Shown in pieces: positions 6,852-14,840 of a stretch of 21,111 nt of DNA. Positions within the stretch are counted from its first letter, which is position 1; each line of letters starts with the position of its first letter. The DNA comes from SZUA-87 sp041687805 (lineage in GTDB: Bacteria; Actinomycetota; Acidimicrobiia; Acidimicrobiales; Aldehydirespiratoraceae): the NCBI GenBank assembly GCA_041687805.1, contig JBDNJK010000098.1:1-21111 (forward strand), written 5' to 3'. The notes beneath the pieces are model-generated. The model was not told the origin of the DNA, did no database searches, and saw nothing but the letters and a program-made list of their open reading frames with translations. The position numbers and the translations under genes were made by a program.

Positions 6852-7874
6852 CTACATCTCCAAGATGATCTTGCTGGCGAGCCCCGAACGAAGACTGTCG
6901 AATGCGATCTCGTATTCTTCGAACGGAAAGCGATGGGTGATGACGGGCGTGACGTCGAGGCCCGAATCGAGCATTGCGGTCGCTTTGTACCAAGTCTCGA
7001 ACATCTCGCGGCCGTAGATTCCCTTGATGGTGAGGCCCTTCAGGATTGCCTGATTGAGATCGACCTCCGCTGGCCGGCCAAACAGACCGAGCAAAGCCAC
7101 ACCCCCTCCATGATTGATCACCTCAAAGACATCAGACAACGCGCTGGGGTGACCCGACATCTCGAGCGCGACATCGAAACCTTCGGTCATACCGAGATCT
7201 GTCATGACGGCGCGCAACGACTCCGCGCCGGGCTGCACTGCACGGGTAGCACCCATTCTCCTGGCAATTTCAAGCCGGACTTCGGTCGGGTCGGTGACCA
7301 CCACATGTCGTGCGCCTGCGTGTCGACAGATCGCTGTAGCCATCTGACCGATGGGCCCAGATCCGGTGATCAGTACATCCTCGCCGACGAGATCGTAGGA
7401 GAGTGCGGTGTGGACGGCATTGCCGAGTGGATCAAGGATCGCCGCGACATCATCGGGAATCGTGTCGGGCACGGGGTAGGCATTGGCGGCAGGTATCGAC
7501 ACGAAGTCAGCGAAGCCTCCGTCACGATGAATACCTATGCCAACCGTATTGCGGCACAGATGACCGTGCCCGGCACGGCAATTTCGGCAGTGGCCACAGA
7601 TCACGTGGCCCTCACCTGCGACCCGTGCCCCAACCGAGAGGCCTCGAACTTGTGATCCGGTGGCGACAATCCGCCCAACGAACTCATGGCCAATCGTGAT
7701 AGGAGGCGTGATCGCGTCTCTGGCCCAGTCGTCCCAGTTGTAAATGTGGAGGTCGGTGCCGCAGATTGCGGCGTGACTCACCTTCACCAACACATCCATT
7801 GGTCCCGGCTCGGGATCCGGGCGCTCCTGCAACTCGAGGCCTGCGCCAGAATGCGCCTTTACCAGGGCCCTCAC
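6852..7874 (-). CDS. tdh: L-threonine 3-dehydrogenase
   Basis: A 340-aa zinc-dependent medium-chain dehydrogenase that oxidises L-threonine to 2-amino-3-ketobutyrate with NAD+. Catalytic zinc ligands are visible at C38, H63 and E64, structural zinc ligands at C93, C96, C99 and C107, and the Rossmann loop as GSGPIG. The cysteine and histidine positions coincide with those I recall for E. coli Tdh (341 aa). It starts 4 bp after the kbl stop, so product can be passed straight to that enzyme. Its end converges with the YgfK-like gene across 27 bp in which I see no terminator. Confidence 0.96.
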   Translation of the reverse strand: MRALVKAHSGAGLELQERPDPEPGPMDVLVKVSHAAICGTDLHIYNWDDWARDAITPPITIGHEFVGRIVATGSQVRGLSVGARVAGEGHVICGHCRNCRAGHGHLCRNTVGIGIHRDGGFADFVSIPAANAYPVPDTIPDDVAAILDPLGNAVHTALSYDLVGEDVLITGSGPIGQMATAICRHAGARHVVVTDPTEVRLEIARRMGATRAVQPGAESLRAVMTDLGMTEGFDVALEMSGHPSALSDVFEVINHGGGVALLGLFGRPAEVDLNQAILKGLTIKGIYGREMFETWYKATAMLDSGLDVTPVITHRFPFEEYEIAFDSLRSGLASKIILEM

Positions 7875-7878
7875 GTCA

Positions 7879-9084
7879 TCAACCGATCACATCGAGGGAT
7901 CTACCGACCTCGACGAACGCGCTGACCGCTCTGTCGACGTCGGCTCGGCTGTGAGCAGCGTTCATTTGGGCGCGAATCCGAGCGGACCCGCGTGGCACTA
8001 CCGGGAAGGAGAACGCGGTGACATAGACGCCGAGTTCGAGCAGGCGTTGAGCGAACTCGGTGGCCACGACGGCATCACCAATCATCACGGGAATGATCGG
8101 GTGTCCCTCGCCACTCAACTCAAATCCGTGCTCCGTCATCTGTTGGCGAAACGATGCAGCGTTCGATCGCAGGCTCTCACGAAGCCGGTCGCCATCGCGA
8201 GCAAGGCGCAGCGCCACGCGAGCGCCCCCAACATGTGCGGGGCTCAACGCATTGGAGAAGAGATATGGTCTCGCCCGCTGACGAAGGAGGTCGATCACGT
8301 TGCTTCGCGCCGCGACGAACCCACCCATGGCTCCGCCAAGAGCTTTCCCGAGGGTGCTAGTGAGAATATCGACCCGTTCTGACACGCCGTGGAGCGCCGG
8401 AGTGCCTCGGCCAGCGGGCCCGATCAAGCCCGTGGCATGACAGTCATCGACCATTACGAGCGCCCCGAAATCATCGGCCAGCTTGCAAATCTTACGTACA
8501 TCAGCGATGTAGCCGTCCATTGAAAACACCCCATCGGTGACGACGAGAATGGCCCCGGATACTTCAGCTCTGGCCGCCGCGAGCTTCGACCGCAGATCGG
8601 CCATGTCACGTGTTGCAAATCTGTAGCGCCTCGACTTGCAAAGACGAATCCCGTCGATGATCGACGCATGGTTGAGAGAGTCGGACACGATCGCGTCGTC
8701 GGGCCCGAGAAGTGCCTCGAACACTCCCCCGTTGGCATCAAAGCAGGCAGCGAACAAAATGCTGTCGTCGGTGCCGAGATAGTCGGCCAACTCCTGCTCG
8801 AGCATCCGATGTTGGTTGGTCGTTCCGCAAATGAACCGCACCGATGCCATCCCGTATCCGAGATCATCCATGGCTCGACGGGCGCCCTCGATAATTTCGA
8901 CGTTGTTGGCAAGGCCGAGGTAGTTGTTGGCACAGAGGTTGAGCACATTGCCAACTCCTTCGACGTCAACCGTGCCGCCCTGGGGTGAGACGATCACCTG
9001 TTCGGATTTCCACAATCCTTCGCCCTTGATCTCTCCGAGTGTGGAGTCGATCCGATCGTAGAAAGCTGAGCGATCCGTCATCAT
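7879..9084 (-). CDS. kbl: 2-amino-3-ketobutyrate CoA ligase (glycine C-acetyltransferase)
   Basis: A 401-aa PLP enzyme of the alpha-oxoamine synthase family. It cleaves 2-amino-3-ketobutyrate with CoA to glycine and acetyl-CoA, the second step after Tdh. Seen: NNYLGLA near residue 53, GMASVRFICGT, DDCHATG (213-219) and the PLP lysine in STLGKALGG (K247). The length agrees with E. coli Kbl (about 398 aa). Two consecutive ATG codons make the exact start ambiguous by one residue, and the ribosome-binding site is weak (GAAG). It begins 12 bp after the dioxygenase stop and ends 4 bp before tdh, so all three form one operon. Confidence 0.96.
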   Translation of the reverse strand: MMTDRSAFYDRIDSTLGEIKGEGLWKSEQVIVSPQGGTVDVEGVGNVLNLCANNYLGLANNVEIIEGARRAMDDLGYGMASVRFICGTTNQHRMLEQELADYLGTDDSILFAACFDANGGVFEALLGPDDAIVSDSLNHASIIDGIRLCKSRRYRFATRDMADLRSKLAAARAEVSGAILVVTDGVFSMDGYIADVRKICKLADDFGALVMVDDCHATGLIGPAGRGTPALHGVSERVDILTSTLGKALGGAMGGFVAARSNVIDLLRQRARPYLFSNALSPAHVGGARVALRLARDGDRLRESLRSNAASFRQQMTEHGFELSGEGHPIIPVMIGDAVVATEFAQRLLELGVYVTAFSFPVVPRGSARIRAQMNAAHSRADVDRAVSAFVEVGRSLDVIG

Positions 9085-9096
9085 CCAATCGATTCT

Positions 9097-10293
9097 TCAG
9101 GCTATTCGCTTTGCACGGTGTGCGTCGAGCGCATCCGAGAACACCTCTACGCTCCAACAGTCCGTGAGGGCAACGTACATCAGTTCCTGGGCGGTTTGCG
9201 GCGCCATACCCTCGGAGGGCGGATCCAGATCGAGATTGGACGGGAACGAATAGCCGTCGGCAGTAGCCGCGATGAGGCTGCGTACCTCGTCGGCCCTGAG
9301 ATCGCCAGACGCGACCATCTGCTGCATCGTCGGAAACACGTTCTTGGCTATTGCGTAGGTGTCGATGGTCTCCATCGGGCGGCCCATCGCCGATGTGATC
9401 TGAAGAAGATTGGCGATCCGTTCGGTGTCATCTGTCGTATTGGCGCCTGCCGCGTGATGCAGACTCGGATTGAAGAAGACCGCGTCACCCTTTTCGAGAT
9501 TCAACTGAATCGAATTCTGCTCGAAGAAGTCGACGAATCGAGAGTCTCTCCAGGCCATGTATCCGGGCAGATAGCGCTGCGAAAACGGCAGAAAACGTGT
9601 GGGGCCAGACTCGATCGGCATGTCGGAGTGTGCAACTGCGCCCTGGAGCGTGAGGGCCTGAGAGAGCAACTGTGCGTGAAGCGGGAACCTGGCGACGTCG
9701 GAATCTACCTGAAACCCAAGGTGGTAATCGCGGTGGGGCCGCTGCGAAGTACCACCGGGGTGAACGACATTTACCTGGGCGCTGAGTTGATACCAGGGGC
9801 CCAACCAAGCCTCTGCGGCAGCGGCCACCACCACATTGCTGTAGTAGGCCGAAAACACCCCCGGATCGATCGCCACACACTTTTGGAGGACATTCCAAGC
9901 ACGGGTGTTGGCACCCTCCTCGGCAAAGTGATCGGCGACAGACACTCCGGCCCTTCGTTCCGTCGCAATGATTTGCTCAAAGACGCTGGTCATGGCATCC
10001 ACGGTTCGAAGATCCTCGAAAGCACCAGAGACCACAAACACGCCAGCCCCGTTTGCCAGACAGTTGGCCCACTCGTCCAACAAGGCGACGCGGCTCGACT
10101 CACCGCCGATCGTGGCGCGGACATCCGCGCCGAGATAGATGGGAACATTGCTTCGGATTGCGTATGAAAGGCGACATTCGGCAAGGTCCGTTTGTTGGCT
10201 ACAGATCTTGGCAAAATCATCGATGTCGATCGCCCCGGTCGACAACCGTTCGACCGCAAGATGGCCTGACGGAGCTCTACCAAGTTGTGTCAT
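9097..10293 (-). CDS. phytanoyl-CoA dioxygenase (PhyH) family Fe(II)/2-oxoglutarate-dependent oxygenase
   Basis: A 398-aa putative hydroxylase. The double-stranded beta-helix core (about residues 165-300) shows the iron triad H187-x-D189 (PHRDYH) and H280 (SLHHAAGAN), with R292 placed to bind 2-oxoglutarate, 12 residues after the distal His as expected for PhyH. About 160 N-terminal and 100 C-terminal residues outside the core are longer than in small PhyH members and probably shape the substrate site. It is the first gene of the operon with kbl and tdh, so its product may feed that pair, but the substrate is not identifiable. There is no ribosome-binding site; a TAATGT box six bases before the ATG suggests a leaderless transcript. 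Antisense open frames here lack any recognisable motif. Confidence 0.85.
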   Translation of the reverse strand: MTQLGRAPSGHLAVERLSTGAIDIDDFAKICSQQTDLAECRLSYAIRSNVPIYLGADVRATIGGESSRVALLDEWANCLANGAGVFVVSGAFEDLRTVDAMTSVFEQIIATERRAGVSVADHFAEEGANTRAWNVLQKCVAIDPGVFSAYYSNVVVAAAAEAWLGPWYQLSAQVNVVHPGGTSQRPHRDYHLGFQVDSDVARFPLHAQLLSQALTLQGAVAHSDMPIESGPTRFLPFSQRYLPGYMAWRDSRFVDFFEQNSIQLNLEKGDAVFFNPSLHHAAGANTTDDTERIANLLQITSAMGRPMETIDTYAIAKNVFPTMQQMVASGDLRADEVRSLIAATADGYSFPSNLDLDPPSEGMAPQTAQELMYVALTDCWSVEVFSDALDAHRAKRIA

Positions 10294-10299
10294 GGCGGC

Positions 10300-10305
10300 A
10301 CATTA
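10300..10305 (-). promoter_or_regulatory. possible leaderless -10 element of the dioxygenase-kbl-tdh operon
   Basis: On the - strand TAATGT (a TANNNT-type -10) is followed by exactly six bases and then the ATG at 10293, the spacing seen at actinobacterial leaderless genes. No Shine-Dalgarno sequence is present between them, which agrees. I see no good -35 box. The remainder of the 224-bp gap up to the phosphofructokinase gene shows no clear promoter for that gene. Confidence 0.4.
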
Positions 10306-10517
10306 CTGCTTGGCCTGGATGGCGGCCAGAGTCACAACTGCTGTGACGCAGATATCGACGATCTCGTCGCTTACCACGACGCGCTTCGCCATGCGATGGC
10401 CAACTTCGGAGCAACCAGATCGGCCGCCCCAAAATCTGAGCAAGGTTGAGCCGCACACTCGGCAGATCTGCGCGATGGTAGAGATGACGTGTTTGTATCT
10501 CTCGAAAGGACGACTTG

Positions 10518-11666
10518 ATGCGCGCAGCAATTCTCACCGGCGGAGGCGACGTCCCCGGGCTCAATCCGTGTATCAAAGCTGCGGTTAATCGGATGATCGA
10601 TGAGGGCCACGAAGTGGTCGGGATACGCCGTGGTTGGGGAGGCCTACTCGACTGCAACCCCGACGACCCAGAGTCGGTAGCAGCCAACACCATCAATCTC
10701 GACCGACATGCCGTAAGAACCATCGACCGCACGGGTGGCACATTCCTCCACACGTCCAGGACCAAGCCGAGTCAAGTCGCAGTCGATGACGTACCCGAGT
10801 TTCTCGCGGCCGAAGCCGTAGGAGATGGCCCATTCGATTTCACCCGACATGTGCTTCGTGTTCTCGACGCGCTCCACATTGACGTTCTGATCCCAATAGG
10901 CGGCGACGACACCTTGTCCTACGGCCTGAGAATGCACGAGGAAGGCGTGCCGGTCGTCGCTATTCCCAAGACGATGGACAACGACGTGCATGGCACCGAT
11001 TACTGCATCGGCTTCTCCACGGCGGTGACTCGCGGAGTGCAGTTCATTCACAGCCTGCGTACCAGCACCGGCTCACACGAGCGAATTGCGGTGGTCGAAC
11101 TATTCGGACGCTATAGCGGGGAGACCTCACTGATAACCGCATATCTCTCGGGGGTGGATCGAGCGTTGATTTCCGAAGTTCCGTTCGATATCGATCACCT
11201 CACCGATCTAATCATGTCCGACAAGCACACCAACCCGAGCAATTATGCGATGCTCACCATCTCAGAGGGCGCAACCATAAAGGGTGGCGAGATGAGCCTG
11301 TCCGGCGAAGCCGACGCATACGGACATCGCAAGCTCGGTGGTATAGGAAAGCAGACCGGCGATCTCATCAAGGAACGCACGGGTGAGGGAATCATCCTCC
11401 AAGAACTCGGCTACCTCTCCAGATCAGGTAGCCCCGACTCTCTCGATCTGATGGTGGGGATGAACTACGCGATCATGGCGGTCGACCTGGCGATAGATGG
11501 CACGCTCGGCCGCATGGTTGCCCTGCGGTCAGGCACCTACACCAATGTGCCAATTTCAGTCACGGGAGAAGGCGTGCGGCGCGTCGACATCGACGAGTTG
11601 TACGACGCTGACAATTACCGGCCCAAGCTTCGCCACGTCGCCGGAAAGCCGATGTTTCTCTACTGA
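10518..11666 (+). CDS. 6-phosphofructokinase, probably pyrophosphate-dependent
   Basis: A 382-aa PFK-family enzyme that interconverts fructose 6-phosphate and fructose 1,6-bisphosphate. Seen: the N-terminal loop LTGGGDVPGLN (6-16), GGDD (128-131) and PKTMDND (150-156). ATP enzymes such as E. coli PfkA have GGDG and PGTIDND; Asp at the first position (D131) and Lys at the second (K151) are the two residues that mark PPi-dependent members. PPi enzymes work near equilibrium, so this step could run towards sugar and glycogen as well as glycolysis. The ATG at 10518 is preferred over the TTG one codon earlier because GAAAGGA lies seven bases upstream. It converges with glgB across 9 bp. Confidence 0.9.
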   Translation: MRAAILTGGGDVPGLNPCIKAAVNRMIDEGHEVVGIRRGWGGLLDCNPDDPESVAANTINLDRHAVRTIDRTGGTFLHTSRTKPSQVAVDDVPEFLAAEAVGDGPFDFTRHVLRVLDALHIDVLIPIGGDDTLSYGLRMHEEGVPVVAIPKTMDNDVHGTDYCIGFSTAVTRGVQFIHSLRTSTGSHERIAVVELFGRYSGETSLITAYLSGVDRALISEVPFDIDHLTDLIMSDKHTNPSNYAMLTISEGATIKGGEMSLSGEADAYGHRKLGGIGKQTGDLIKERTGEGIILQELGYLSRSGSPDSLDLMVGMNYAIMAVDLAIDGTLGRMVALRSGTYTNVPISVTGEGVRRVDIDELYDADNYRPKLRHVAGKPMFLY

Positions 11667-11675
11667 TCCGCGGGG

Positions 11676-13553
11676 TCAGCCTTGGCCCGGAAGGCTGCCT
11701 TCGGCAGGCGAGAGGATAACCACCGACAAGGGCGGCAAATCGACGGTGATGGATTGCGTTTGGCCGTGCATGGGAGTCTGTGAAGCGACCAAGCTGGCTC
11801 CCACGTCGACTCCCGAGCCGCCGTACCCCTCGTCGTCGCTGTTGGCCAGCACCATCCACTCCCCCGCGATGGGCACCCCTATCACATAACCAGAACGCGG
11901 AATCGGGGTGTTGTTCAAGATAACGAGAGCGGACGAGCCCTCGCATCGGCGAAGGTAGGCCACCACGCTTTGATCACGATCGCCCTCGACAATCCAGGAA
12001 AACCCGGCGGCGTCACGATCGATGCGATGCAGCGCGGGCACCTCCCTGTGCAGCTCGTTGAGCCTTCTGACCCAGCCTTGGACGCCCGCATGCATGGGAT
12101 CGTCGAGAAGCGACCAAGCCAACTCGGCTTCGTGGTTCCACTCGTCGATAGCCCCGAACTCACATCCCATGAAAAGAAGCTTCTTTCCGGGGGTGGTCCA
12201 TTGGTAACCGAGCAAAAGTCGGACGTTGGCAAACTGTTGCCACCGATCGCCAGGCATCTTCGAGACGAGGCTGCCCTTGCCGTGAACTACCTCGTCGTGG
12301 GATAGGGGCAGCACGTAATTTTCTCCGGCCGCGTAGACCGAGCGAAATGTGAGGCGATCATGGTGCCAAGCGCGATGTATTGGTTCGTGGGCCAAATAGT
12401 CGAGCGTGTCGTGCATCCAACCCATATCCCATTTGAATCCGAAACCCAGGCCACCTGCATCGGTCGGATTTGTGACGCCAGGCCAAGCTGTGGACTCCTC
12501 GGCGATCATCACCACATCGGGGAACGCGGCATACACCGATCGATTCAGTTCCTGCAGAAATGAGATCGCCTCGAGGTTCTCATTTCCGCCATTCGAGTTC
12601 GGGATCCATTCCCCCTCGGCGCGGGAATAGTCGAGGTAGAGCATCGATGCGACGGCATCAACGCGGAGGCCGTCGGCGTGAAACACGTCGAGCCAGTAGT
12701 GGGCCGACGACAGCAGGAACGAGCGAACTTCGCCGCGGCCGTAGTTGAACACAAATGATTTCCAGTCGGGATGGAAACCTTGGCGCGGGTCGGCGTGCTC
12801 GTAGAGGTGGGTGCCGTCGAAATATCCGAGCGAATGTTCGTCTGTCGGGAAGTGTGACGGAACCCAGTCGAGCAACACCCCCACCCCCGCGCCATGAAGA
12901 ATGTCGACCAACGTCATCAACTCGTCGGGGGTGCCGTAACGAGATGTCGGGGCGAAATAGCCGGTGGTCTGATAGCCCCATGATCCATAGAAGGGATGCT
13001 CCATCACCGGCATGAGTTCGACGTGGGTGAACCCCATGTCGGTGCAGTAAGCGGCCAGTTGATTGGCCATGGCCACGTATCCGCCCGGCTCGAAGCGCCA
13101 TGAACCGAGATGGACCTCGTAGATCGACATCGCAGCGTCGTGGCGGTTGCGAGTGGCTCGGCCTGCCATCCAATCTTCGTCGCGCCATTCGTGCGCCGGG
13201 ACCGAGATGATTGACGCAGTGGCTGGCGCTCGTTCGGCCTCGAAGGCCAAAGGATCAGCCTTGGCGACCACGTGTGATCCATCTGATGACGCCACCGAGT
13301 ATTTGTAGCGATCGCCTACTCGATAACCCGTTAGCTCCGCTCTCCACACTCCGGATGGGTCGGGATCCATCGGATCCATATTGGGGGTCCACTCGTTGTG
13401 TTCGCTGAGCACTGATACAGCCGAGGCGCCGGGGGCCCACACCGCGAATTGTGTGGACTCGGCGGTCGGATGCGCTCCCAGCACCTCCCACAATCGGGTG
13501 TGTGTTCCGGCAGCAAGATGCCATGAGTCATCGGCATTGAAGGCATGGTGCAC
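11676..13553 (-). CDS. glgB: 1,4-alpha-glucan branching enzyme
   Basis: A 625-aa GH13 enzyme that cuts alpha-1,4 chains and re-attaches them by alpha-1,6 bonds. A carbohydrate-binding module 48 (about 20-110, WEVLGAHP and FAVWAP) precedes the catalytic barrel. Seen: catalytic Asp in DGLRVDAVAS (D299), Glu in IAEEST (E352) and LPLSHDEVVHGK (H419-D420). The open frame extends to 13688, but those codons lie antisense to the conserved start of glgC. I therefore chose the GTG at 13553, six bases after a TATGCT box. The extra N1 domain of E. coli GlgB is absent, as in many shorter branching enzymes. It is divergent from glgC with 14 bp between the two start codons. Confidence 0.93.
   Translation of the reverse strand: MHHAFNADDSWHLAAGTHTRLWEVLGAHPTAESTQFAVWAPGASAVSVLSEHNEWTPNMDPMDPDPSGVWRAELTGYRVGDRYKYSVASSDGSHVVAKADPLAFEAERAPATASIISVPAHEWRDEDWMAGRATRNRHDAAMSIYEVHLGSWRFEPGGYVAMANQLAAYCTDMGFTHVELMPVMEHPFYGSWGYQTTGYFAPTSRYGTPDELMTLVDILHGAGVGVLLDWVPSHFPTDEHSLGYFDGTHLYEHADPRQGFHPDWKSFVFNYGRGEVRSFLLSSAHYWLDVFHADGLRVDAVASMLYLDYSRAEGEWIPNSNGGNENLEAISFLQELNRSVYAAFPDVVMIAEESTAWPGVTNPTDAGGLGFGFKWDMGWMHDTLDYLAHEPIHRAWHHDRLTFRSVYAAGENYVLPLSHDEVVHGKGSLVSKMPGDRWQQFANVRLLLGYQWTTPGKKLLFMGCEFGAIDEWNHEAELAWSLLDDPMHAGVQGWVRRLNELHREVPALHRIDRDAAGFSWIVEGDRDQSVVAYLRRCEGSSALVILNNTPIPRSGYVIGVPIAGEWMVLANSDDEGYGGSGVDVGASLVASQTPMHGQTQSITVDLPPLSVVILSPAEGSLPGQG
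11677..11707. terminator. two tandem hairpins after the phosphofructokinase gene
   Basis: CAGCCTT (11677-11683) pairs with AAGGCTG (11691-11697) around a 7-base loop. Overlapping its edge, CTGCC-TTC-GGCAG (11695-11707) makes a second perfect 5-bp stem. They lie 10-40 bases past the phosphofructokinase stop and inside the last codons of glgB. No T-run follows, so termination is only a guess and the two stems may be alternatives. Confidence 0.3.
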
Positions 13554-13559
13554 GGCGAG

Positions 13560-13565
13560 AGCATA
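13560..13565 (-). promoter_or_regulatory. possible leaderless -10 element of glgB
   Basis: TATGCT on the - strand is followed by six bases and the GTG at 13553, and no ribosome-binding site lies between. This is the same TANNNT-N6-start pattern seen before the dioxygenase gene. It overlaps the three bases before the glgC ATG, so polymerase for glgB would cover the glgC start. No good -35 box was found. Confidence 0.38.
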
Positions 13566-13567
13566 CG

Positions 13568-14821
13568 ATGCGGATCGTGTCGTTCTCTTCCCATCGCAGT
13601 CATCCGATTCTGAGCATCGTTCTGGCGGGAGGCGAAGGAAAGCGGTTGATGCCGCTGACTGCTGACCGTGCCAAGCCAGCTGTGCCATTCGGCGGCAACT
13701 ACCGGCTCATCGATTTCGCGCTGTCCAATCTGGCCAACGGAGGGTTCAGGCGGATTGTCGTTCTCACGCAATACAAGAGCCACAGTCTCGATGTTCACGT
13801 GTCACGCACATGGCAACTCTCTTCCATTCTCGGTAACTACGTCACCACCGTGCCAGCCCAGATGCGCAAAGGTCCAAGATGGTTCCAGGGGTCCGCTGAC
13901 GCGCTCTTCCAAAACTTCAATCTGCTCGATGATGAGCGACCCGAGCATGTGATCGTGTTCGGGGCCGACCACATCTACCGACTCGATCCTCGTCAGATGC
14001 TCGATGCCCACATCGCCAGCGGCGCCGGGGTCACCGTTGCAGGCATTCGTGTCGATGCTTCCGAGTCCGTTCAGTTCGGGGTCATCGAGAAAGCTCCCGA
14101 CAGCGACCGAATCGTCGAGTTCCACGAGAAGAATCCCGATGCACCCAGACTTGCCGACGCACCCGATCAGGTGCTGGCCTCCATGGGCAACTACATCTTC
14201 GACGCCGAAGCATTCCGTGAGGTCATCAGCGCAGATGCCGACGATCCAGATTCCCGACACGACGTCGGTGGCGACATCATCCCTCGCATGGTCGCTCAAC
14301 AGGGGGCCTACGTCTACGACTACACCCGCAACAAGGTGCCAGGGGCTCCTCCCGAGCAAGAGCATTACTGGCGAGACGTAGGGACACTTGATTCGTATTA
14401 CGACGCCCATATGGATCTGGTTGCGCCGCTTCCGAAATTCAGCCTCTACAACCGCAAGTGGCCGATCTTCACCCAAAGTGTCACTGCCCCGCCCACGAAG
14501 ATCGTCGATGCGTCCGACGGCCCATGTTCAGTGTCGAATTCGATCCTGAGTAACGGCGTGATCCTGTCGGGCGCCACCTGCACAGATTCGGTTCTGTCGC
14601 GCTATGTCGCAATTGAGAACGCTGAGGTCCACGAGTCGGTTCTGCTGCAGAACGTCACGGTTGAGAACGGAGCCAGAGTTCGCAAGTGCATCATCGACAA
14701 GAACGTGGTCGTCCCTGCCGGCGTCACCATCGGCTACGACGCCGCTGCCGATGCCGAGCGGTTCACCGTCAGCGACCAAGGTGTGGCGGCGGTGCCGAAG
14801 GGCTATGTGTTCGACGTCTGA
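13568..14821 (+). CDS. glgC: glucose-1-phosphate adenylyltransferase
   Basis: A 417-aa ADP-glucose pyrophosphorylase, the committed step of bacterial glycogen synthesis: glucose 1-phosphate plus ATP gives ADP-glucose and PPi. The nucleotidyltransferase domain shows VLAGGEGKRL (residues 18-27), KPAVPFGGNYR, WFQGSADA, GADHIYRLD, SMGNYIF, HDVGGDIIP and YWRDVGTLDSYYDAH. From about residue 300 a left-handed beta-helix with hexapeptide-like repeats completes the family layout. PPi released here could serve the PPi-type phosphofructokinase nearby (inference). The ATG at 13568 has only a weak GAGAG upstream; a GTG three codons later is possible. It ends 19 bp from the convergent glgA. Confidence 0.96.
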   Translation: MRIVSFSSHRSHPILSIVLAGGEGKRLMPLTADRAKPAVPFGGNYRLIDFALSNLANGGFRRIVVLTQYKSHSLDVHVSRTWQLSSILGNYVTTVPAQMRKGPRWFQGSADALFQNFNLLDDERPEHVIVFGADHIYRLDPRQMLDAHIASGAGVTVAGIRVDASESVQFGVIEKAPDSDRIVEFHEKNPDAPRLADAPDQVLASMGNYIFDAEAFREVISADADDPDSRHDVGGDIIPRMVAQQGAYVYDYTRNKVPGAPPEQEHYWRDVGTLDSYYDAHMDLVAPLPKFSLYNRKWPIFTQSVTAPPTKIVDASDGPCSVSNSILSNGVILSGATCTDSVLSRYVAIENAEVHESVLLQNVTVENGARVRKCIIDKNVVVPAGVTIGYDAAADAERFTVSDQGVAAVPKGYVFDV

Positions 14822-14840
14822 ATTCGGAAACCAGCGGCAA

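Noticed and set aside
9087..9094. AATCGATT before kbl as a third LacI operator
   Set aside because: Only the 8-bp core matches and the flanking CTG/CAG arms are missing; such a short palindrome is expected by chance.
9118..10167. A long 349-codon open frame on the + strand opposite the dioxygenase gene
   Set aside because: It has no recognisable motif, whereas the - strand frame carries the complete PhyH iron and 2-oxoglutarate residues and fits the operon spacing. Long antisense frames are common in GC-rich DNA.
12539..12549. ATCGATTCAGT inside glgB resembling half of the operator
   Set aside because: It matches one arm only, lies in conserved coding sequence and far from any promoter.
13554..13688. 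N-terminal extension of glgB beyond the GTG at 13553
   Set aside because: These codons lie antisense to the highly conserved nucleotide-binding start of glgC and encode nothing resembling a branching-enzyme N-terminus.
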